Below are positions 61,101 through 64,000 of a stretch of 64,000 bases of DNA, piece after piece. Each line of letters starts with the position of its first letter. Within the stretch, counting starts at the first letter, position 1. Source of the stretch: Strix aluco (Eukaryota; Chordata; Aves; Strigiformes; Strigidae); contig NC_133933.1 in assembly GCF_031877795.1 (NCBI RefSeq), positions 70,126,503 through 70,190,502 of the forward strand, given 5' to 3'. Under the pieces are notes generated by a model. That model was not told where the DNA came from. It saw only the letters and a program-made list of their open reading frames with translations, and made no database searches. The position numbers and the translations under genes are program-made.

Positions 61101-63579
61101 TAATTCTACAGCTCTGTAATACAGAAAGTAGCAGACATTCAAGGAGTTTCTAGACTGGTAGACAAATAGATTTTTTCATCAACTAACATCCATTAATGAT
61201 TAAAAAAAAGACAAACCAAAAAAACCAAAACCCAACCAAATAAGAAAAACATCACCCTCTACCGTAACATTGGAATTTTTTAATAGTGAAGTTATCTATA
61301 CAAGTTATATCCATACTAGTTATCTATACAAACAGCATAGCTCTCACCAACAGCAGTGTCTGCACAATGAGAGGCAAACAGATTGTAGTGCAGGGATGAG
61401 AATAGAAGGCAGGTTTAGAGCAGAAAAGCAAATTCTTTAAGCTGGAACTGACAAAATGAAAAAATCAATACCCTCTCTCAAAGCTGTTTATCAAAAAGGT
61501 GTGAGCAAGAAAATCTTATGCTTGTCCAGGAAACAGATCTGAGCTTTACACTGACTTGGCCCTCAGCCAGTATGGTCCAGATACACAAGTTCTCCAGCTT
61601 GAAGAGCAACATGATACAGTGCTAGATAAGAGTTAGTGAAAAGAAGTGAACACAATACCTTAGTTAATGCACAACCACAGACATATGACACATTACTCAA
61701 CTTTGACCTTCTCTTCCCCTGCGTGGAACTACTTTTGTTTTTGTTGTTAACTGTATAGCATAGGGAAGGGCACTGATTCGAAGTCCAGGTGCTATATAAG
61801 TAGCCCAGCAAACAGCTGATGCTATAAAATACCTGTAAACATCAGTAGAAATTAAGCTAGAATAACAGATAAGATGACACTTACTGTGAGGTTTCTGACA
61901 ATGCCTTCATAATTAACTGGAAGAATCATATGTAAGAATTAGTCACCTAAGTTAAAAGAAATCAGATGTAAAATGAAAGCATTCCCATCATATATAATAT
62001 AATTAGCTTAGTTTCAAAAGGTTCTGGACATAATAAATTATTTTTCCAGAATGAAGTTCACATGGAGCAAAACATCACTAAACTGTCAAGCTATTGCTTT
62101 TATGAAATTTTAGTTCAGTCTCTCCTCCTCTTGCTTGGTTACTTACAGCTTTAAAATTTTAAGTTATTGGCCACAGTTAGAAAAATAATCTGAGAAGTAA
62201 ATTTTCACAAAAGCGGCAACTAAATGCTGTGCTAATCAAGCTGGATTTTTTTCCTGCTTGATAATAAACTTCTAAGGAAAAAGAAACAAACTATTAGGAC
62301 AGCAGTTTTATCTGGCAAGCATCCTTAGGAAGACAGCCAAGTGCAAGCTGGCTAAGATTCAAATGCTTAGACTCAAGCCAAAAGGGACCATTACATCATT
62401 TAGTTTGACATTTTGTATAACGCAGGCCCATTACATTTCACACAGTTACTCTGTCCTGAGTCTGATATCCAGTGCTTGACTAAAGTACATAAAGGCTTAC
62501 ACTGGCAAGGGAACTATTAATAATTCCTGCATAGATGTATGCAGTGCTACAAAGACAGCTATGCTCATGAAAACAGTGCATGTGTCAAAAGCAGGAGATA
62601 TTCTGCTTTTCCACTTCCTGAACCTGTTTCTCCAGGGAGAACCTGGAACTGCATTTTACTCCCACATTTTCCAAGAAAACATTTAAAACAGTTTAGAATA
62701 TCATGAAGTAAACAGGACTTAAAAGTCACTGGGGTTGAGGCCTACAAGTTTTAAAGGGCATGAAAAACAATAATCTAGGATAAGAGTTTTTTCTATGAAA
62801 CATGAAGGACACGCCTGCATTCAGCATTAAGAAGTACCAAAAACTGCAGGCATTAAGTGTTCACCTGAAATGAGACTGCATAATGAATCAGTTTAAAATC
62901 TGTAAGCATACATTGATTTTCACTCAAGGCCTTTCATCTTATTTATGTTTATTTGCAGCTCAGCTTACCCAACTGCCATCTGGCCATTATGCCATTTTTT
63001 GATAACTAGGAAATATATTATAATACTCAATATGTAAGATAGTAACAATCTAACATTTCCTTAAGACAGAAATATAGCGAATTTATACATAAACTGGTAA
63101 ATCAGGAAATGAGGTGAGACATGATGGGGGATTTTTGGTCTGTCTTGACCACCAAATATCTGATTCAAAGGAATGCCATTCACAAGGCAAGAGCATTTGC
63201 AGCTGGTCACTCTGAGGCAGCCCACAAAAGCAATCTGTAGGATTTAAGTACACTTCCAGACCTGCAAAGTCAAATGGTCTTTAAAAACACAGGTGCACTA
63301 CTTAGTATTTCCTCATCATTATCCAGGTTGTCCCTAGTTGAACTTCACTGTCAGGTTTACCAATGGAATATGTGAATCCTAAGTCTGTATTCATAAAGTA
63401 CAAAAGCGTAAAACAGAGTAACAAAAATTAGTTTAGCAATTACATACAAGAGAAATACTCATCTGGAACATTATTAGGTCTTAGACGAGCTGCAGGACCA
63501 GGTACTACTATGAAATCTTGAACATCATCCAGATAGCTGTTCAGATATGCTGTTTTTCTGCAGCTCCCTGCTTCCATCC
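42941..63579 (-). CDS. ENPP1: ENPP1 (ectonucleotide pyrophosphatase/phosphodiesterase), C-terminal 13 exons; 5' part outside window
   Basis: Type II membrane ectoenzyme hydrolysing extracellular ATP to AMP and pyrophosphate, limiting mineralisation; it also degrades cGAMP. Thirteen exons are visible: 63448-63579, 61885-61916, 60625-60752, 59460-59529, 56190-56277, 51919-52094, 51302-51353, 48370-48524, 47040-47175, 45962-46042, 44785-44917, 43939-44095 and 42941-43108. All have GT-AG borders and compatible phases, giving 501 codons plus TGA. Seen: the end of the catalytic domain with zinc-ligand motif GFHGSDN, the linker with NNGTHG and LGCSC, then the nuclease-like domain with an EF-hand-like calcium loop DYDSDGLYD. 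Sequons include NLT, NGT, NFT, NIS and NTS. The membrane anchor, somatomedin-B domains and nucleophile threonine lie beyond 64000. ENPP1 is preferred over ENPP3 because of [23 protein letters not shown] and the location next to CCN2. ENPP3 remains the alternative because the last exon reads closer to it. Confidence 0.9.
43939..44095 (-). CDS. ENPP1: ENPP1 exon l ([12 protein letters not shown])
   Basis: 157 nt, reading [20 protein letters not shown], then TPLECEG and [14 protein letters not shown]. TPLxCE and DNSESC are ENPP1-type residues. The donor is GTAAGT. Confidence 0.94.
44785..44917 (-). CDS. ENPP1: ENPP1 exon k ([20 protein letters not shown]-hand-like loop)
   Basis: 133 nt, reading [20 protein letters not shown] then [17 protein letters not shown]. 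The alternating aspartates form the structural calcium-binding loop known in ENPP1 and autotaxin. The donor is GTAGGA. Confidence 0.94.
45962..46042 (-). CDS. ENPP1: ENPP1 exon j (DALLTSNIV)
   Basis: 81 nt, reading [20 protein letters not shown] then MYPAFK, homologous to EALLTTNIVPMYQSF of ENPP1. Between YGFLSPP and the ALLT block it keeps about the usual spacing but unrelated residues. The donor is GTATTT, weaker than most in this gene. Confidence 0.9.
47040..47175 (-). CDS. ENPP1: ENPP1 exon i (nuclease-like domain, YGFLSPP)
   Basis: 136 nt, reading [19 protein letters not shown], then TCLFYNN and LTYGFLSPP. It contains sequons NIS and NQT. The YGFLSPP segment matches ENPP1. The donor is GTAAGT. 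Confidence 0.92.
48370..48524 (-). CDS. ENPP1: ENPP1 exon h (nuclease-like domain start, [10 protein letters not shown])
   Basis: 155 nt, reading [13 protein letters not shown], then [14 protein letters not shown] and [10 protein letters not shown]. These are hallmarks of the start of the nuclease-like domain in ENPP1-3. The acceptor is GCTGCAG and the donor GTAAGT. Confidence 0.93.
50807..50889 (+). repeat. Diverged local duplication, copy A (intron of ENPP1)
   Basis: Shares ordered words with 51577-51658: CTACAGCCTTG / CTACAACCTTG, CTCAAACA / CCCAAACA, AGAATGGAAA and AAGTAAAACAAGCAA / AAGTGAAACAAGCAA. About 80 bp with several indels. Confidence 0.6.
51302..51353 (-). CDS. ENPP1: ENPP1 exon g (52 nt, GLPIRDF)
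   Basis: 52 nt, reading [17 protein letters not shown], matching ENPP1 LPIEDF. It contains the sequon NFT. The donor is GTAAGA. The short intron before it contains the 24-G run. Confidence 0.88.
51499..51528 (+). repeat. 24-base G homopolymer plus C and G5
   Basis: 24 uninterrupted G (51499-51522), one C, then five G, inside the intron between ENPP1 exons 51919-52094 and 51302-51353. The transcript reads poly-C. True length is uncertain because such runs are hard to sequence. Confidence 0.92.
51577..51658 (+). repeat. Diverged local duplication, copy B (intron of ENPP1)
   Basis: Partner of the segment at 50807-50889, in the same orientation and 770 bp away. ENPP1 exon g (51302-51353) lies between the copies. 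Confidence 0.6.
51919..52094 (-). CDS. ENPP1: ENPP1 exon f (PAPNNGTHG linker)
   Basis: 176 nt, reading [20 protein letters not shown], then [11 protein letters not shown] and LGCSC. The NPVYTPxHPKE and LGCSC segments are ENPP1-like; ENPP3 differs here. The donor is GTAAGT after RTG. Confidence 0.93.
53684..54713 (-). mobile_element. CR1 LINE, 5'-truncated, with open reverse-transcriptase C-terminal frame
   Basis: Minus-strand open frame of 308 codons (54695 to 53769) with the non-LTR reverse-transcriptase motif [15 protein letters not shown], followed by FEDD in place of the catalytic F/YADD, then [19 protein letters not shown] and a C-terminal [10 protein letters not shown] segment typical of CR1 ORF2. 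The 3' end carries two tandem copies of the CR1 tail octamer (CACAGAAT on the + strand, 53684-53699). It sits in an ENPP1 intron in the same orientation as the gene. The upstream ORF1 and endonuclease are missing (ordinary CR1 5' truncation). The Ala-to-Glu change in the catalytic motif and the truncation make it inactive. The intact frame suggests a comparatively young insertion. Confidence 0.95.
56190..56277 (-). CDS. ENPP1: ENPP1 exon e (end of catalytic domain, [11 protein letters not shown])
   Basis: 88 nt, reading [12 protein letters not shown] then [13 protein letters not shown], near-invariant in ENPP1-3. The donor is GTAAGT. The 4.1-kb intron after it holds the CR1 copy with the open reverse-transcriptase frame. 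Confidence 0.92.
57950..58047 (+). mobile_element. MIR-like SINE (core part)
   Basis: Reads CATTTTATTGATAGCAAAAA, CTGAAGCAGAGGACAGGTTA and AGTGACTTCCCCAAA, matching the MIR core CATTTTACAGATGAGGAAAC ... GGTTAAGTGACTTGCCCAAG. It lies in an ENPP1 intron. Confidence 0.7.
58190..58430 (-). mobile_element. Old CR1 fragment
   Basis: Contains decayed CR1 3'-UTR words in antisense order: GAAGATCATTTAGTCAACC, GGAAGCTCCACAAACTTCCA, AAAAAAGTTTTCTAGTAACC and GCAGTTTAGGTCTGTTACTT. It abuts an oppositely oriented CR1 copy at 58.44 kb. Confidence 0.7.
58441..59135 (+). mobile_element. Old CR1 LINE, + orientation, RT C-terminus to 3' end
   Basis: Nucleotide words typical of CR1 ORF2 and tail occur in order: GACAGCAAGCCAAACATGAC, GGCCAACAGCATCC, ATCCCTCTATACTCAGCATT, AGGGCTTGTTCAGCATGGAG, CAGTGGAACGGGTTGGTTAG and GAGGTCCCTTCCAATCTGAA. 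The reading frame is broken by stops and indels. It lies antisense to ENPP1 within an intron. Confidence 0.85.
59460..59529 (-). CDS. ENPP1: ENPP1 exon d (zinc-ligand histidine, GFHGSDN)
   Basis: 70 nt, reading [19 protein letters not shown]. The histidine in GFHGSDN is the last zinc ligand of the bimetallic NPP active site. The donor is GTGAGA. Confidence 0.9.
60625..60752 (-). CDS. ENPP1: ENPP1 exon c (catalytic domain, [10 protein letters not shown])
   Basis: 128 nt, reading [14 protein letters not shown] then [17 protein letters not shown]. Two acceptor AGs lie 7 nt apart. The upstream one (exon edge 60752) keeps CIEPNQ in frame with the previous exon, so it was chosen. The donor is GTAAGT. 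Confidence 0.9.
61885..61916 (-). CDS. ENPP1: ENPP1 exon b (32-nt micro-exon, [10 protein letters not shown])
   Basis: Only 32 nt, reading [10 protein letters not shown] and matching the family segment NYEGIxRNL. It carries an N-glycosylation sequon NLT. The acceptor is CCAG and the donor GTAAGT. It is too short for ORF-based detection but is confirmed by phase with both neighbours. Confidence 0.88.
62380..62486 (-). mobile_element. Ancient CR1-like repeat fragment
   Basis: Pattern AAAGGGACCATTACATCATT, TAGTTTGACATTTTGTATAA and CGCAGGCCCATTACATTTCA resembles a repeat widespread in turtles, crocodiles and birds. Family assignment is from memory. Confidence 0.5.
63448..63579 (-). CDS. ENPP1: ENPP1 exon a (catalytic domain, follows the SDHG motif)
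   Basis: 132 nt. It begins with two bases completing the glycine of the conserved SDHG zinc-binding segment (the D and H lie on the missing upstream exon), then reads [14 protein letters not shown] and PGPAARLRP. The donor is GTATGT at 63442-63447. Ending at this donor leaves one base that completes a phenylalanine codon with the next exon. Confidence 0.9.
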
Positions 63580-64000
63580 CTGCAAAACGAAATAAATTTT
63601 ATTTAAAAATGGGAATATCAATGTAGAGTAGCCTTGCTGAGGAGACATGTAGAAGTCAGAGATGTAATTTCTCAGGTCTTTCTATCAGCAACTCCAAGAC
63701 ATCTGATTCAAGGAGACCATAATACTCATGTATGGAAGAAAATATTACATAGATACACACAATCAGCCATTTCCTCAATCGAGGAAGACACTTGAATTGA
63801 ATAAATAGAAAAATTTTCTTCTCTGAAGGGAAAGAAATCTTATGAGCCTAAGAACAGTAATAGACCAAATATTCATTTAGCCCAATATCCTACCTAATAG
63901 TGTACAGTAGCATGTCTGGAGAAATACCCAATAAGCACAGCAGTTATGGACCGATCTTCCTCCCAGTGTTCCTCATCAGTTTCCAAAAGTCAAAGGGACT
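63580..64000 (-). other. ENPP1: ENPP1 intron, continues beyond window
   Basis: No trace of the preceding ENPP1 exon (which should end in the SDHG segment) was found here. It contains only the ancient repeat fragment and unique sequence. Confidence 0.7.
63848..63975. repeat. Ancient sauropsid interspersed repeat fragment, family unnamed
   Basis: CATTTAGCCCAATATCCTAC, CAGTAGCATGTCTGGAG and GACCGATCTTCCTCCCAG resemble a common archosaur/turtle repeat reading CATCTAGCCCAGTATCCTGT. I cannot name the family or its orientation. Confidence 0.4.

Larger units (their letters stand above)
43109..63447 (-). other. ENPP1: ENPP1 introns
   Basis: Twelve introns from 0.27 kb (61917-63447 is 1.5 kb; the largest, 52095-56189, is 4.1 kb). 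Apart from the repeats listed separately (CR1, MIR, the G24 run, a diverged duplication) I see only AT-rich unique sequence and short A- or T-rich runs such as 52455-52500 and 61201-61240. Confidence 0.8.

Noticed and set aside
42941-63579. ENPP3 instead of ENPP1
   Set aside because: [29 protein letters not shown] and DNSESC fit ENPP1, and ENPP1 is the convergent neighbour of CCN2 in human. Kept as an alternative because of the ENPP3-like last exon.
1-64000. Endogenous retrovirus or LTR element
   Set aside because: No paired LTRs, primer-binding site or gag/pol-like frame was seen.

Overview
The window is vertebrate nuclear DNA and looks avian. It holds spliced genes with GT-AG introns, a CpG-island promoter with a TATA box, CR1 LINE fragments (the dominant bird retroposon) with the typical 8-bp 3' tail repeats, a few ancient MIR-like SINE remnants, and AT-rich intergenic DNA. 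Nothing prokaryotic, viral or CRISPR-like was seen. The species cannot be fixed from the sequence alone.

Layout. 1-23.6 kb is a gene-poor flank with short repeats and one CR1 tail. 23.65-25.26 kb is a CpG island containing the promoter and first three exons of CCN2 (connective tissue growth factor), which is complete on the + strand: five coding exons, 24490-26299, 344 codons plus stop, with a roughly 1-kb 3' UTR ending at an AATAAA at 27310. Its promoter carries three GGAATG (TEAD) motifs, a SMAD-type CAGAC, an inverted CCAAT box and a TATA box in the order expected of a YAP/TAZ-TEAD target. 27.3-42.9 kb is intergenic, with CR1/MIR relics, a (GAAAT)n microsatellite and a small isolated CpG islet at 34.31-34.50 kb. 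42.9-63.6 kb on the - strand holds the last 13 coding exons of an ENPP-family ectonucleotide pyrophosphatase, best called ENPP1. The 13 exons join in frame to 501 codons plus stop, and the 5' half lies beyond position 64000. Its introns contain a CR1 with a 308-codon open reverse-transcriptase remnant, older CR1 and MIR copies, and a 24-G run.

The two genes are convergent (CCN2 > < ENPP1), the same neighbour relation as in the human 6q23 region, and this supports ENPP1 over ENPP3. CCN2 encodes a secreted matricellular regulator. ENPP1 makes pyrophosphate from extracellular ATP. Both act in skeletal and vascular extracellular matrix, but nothing in the sequence shows that they are co-regulated.

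I found no previously undescribed gene system. The observations most worth following are the isolated CpG islet (possible unannotated promoter), the G19 tract next to the SMAD/TEAD element of CCN2, a degenerate ~55-bp tandem repeat at 9.1 kb, a diverged local duplication in an ENPP1 intron, and the mixed ENPP1/ENPP3 character of the ENPP C-terminus.
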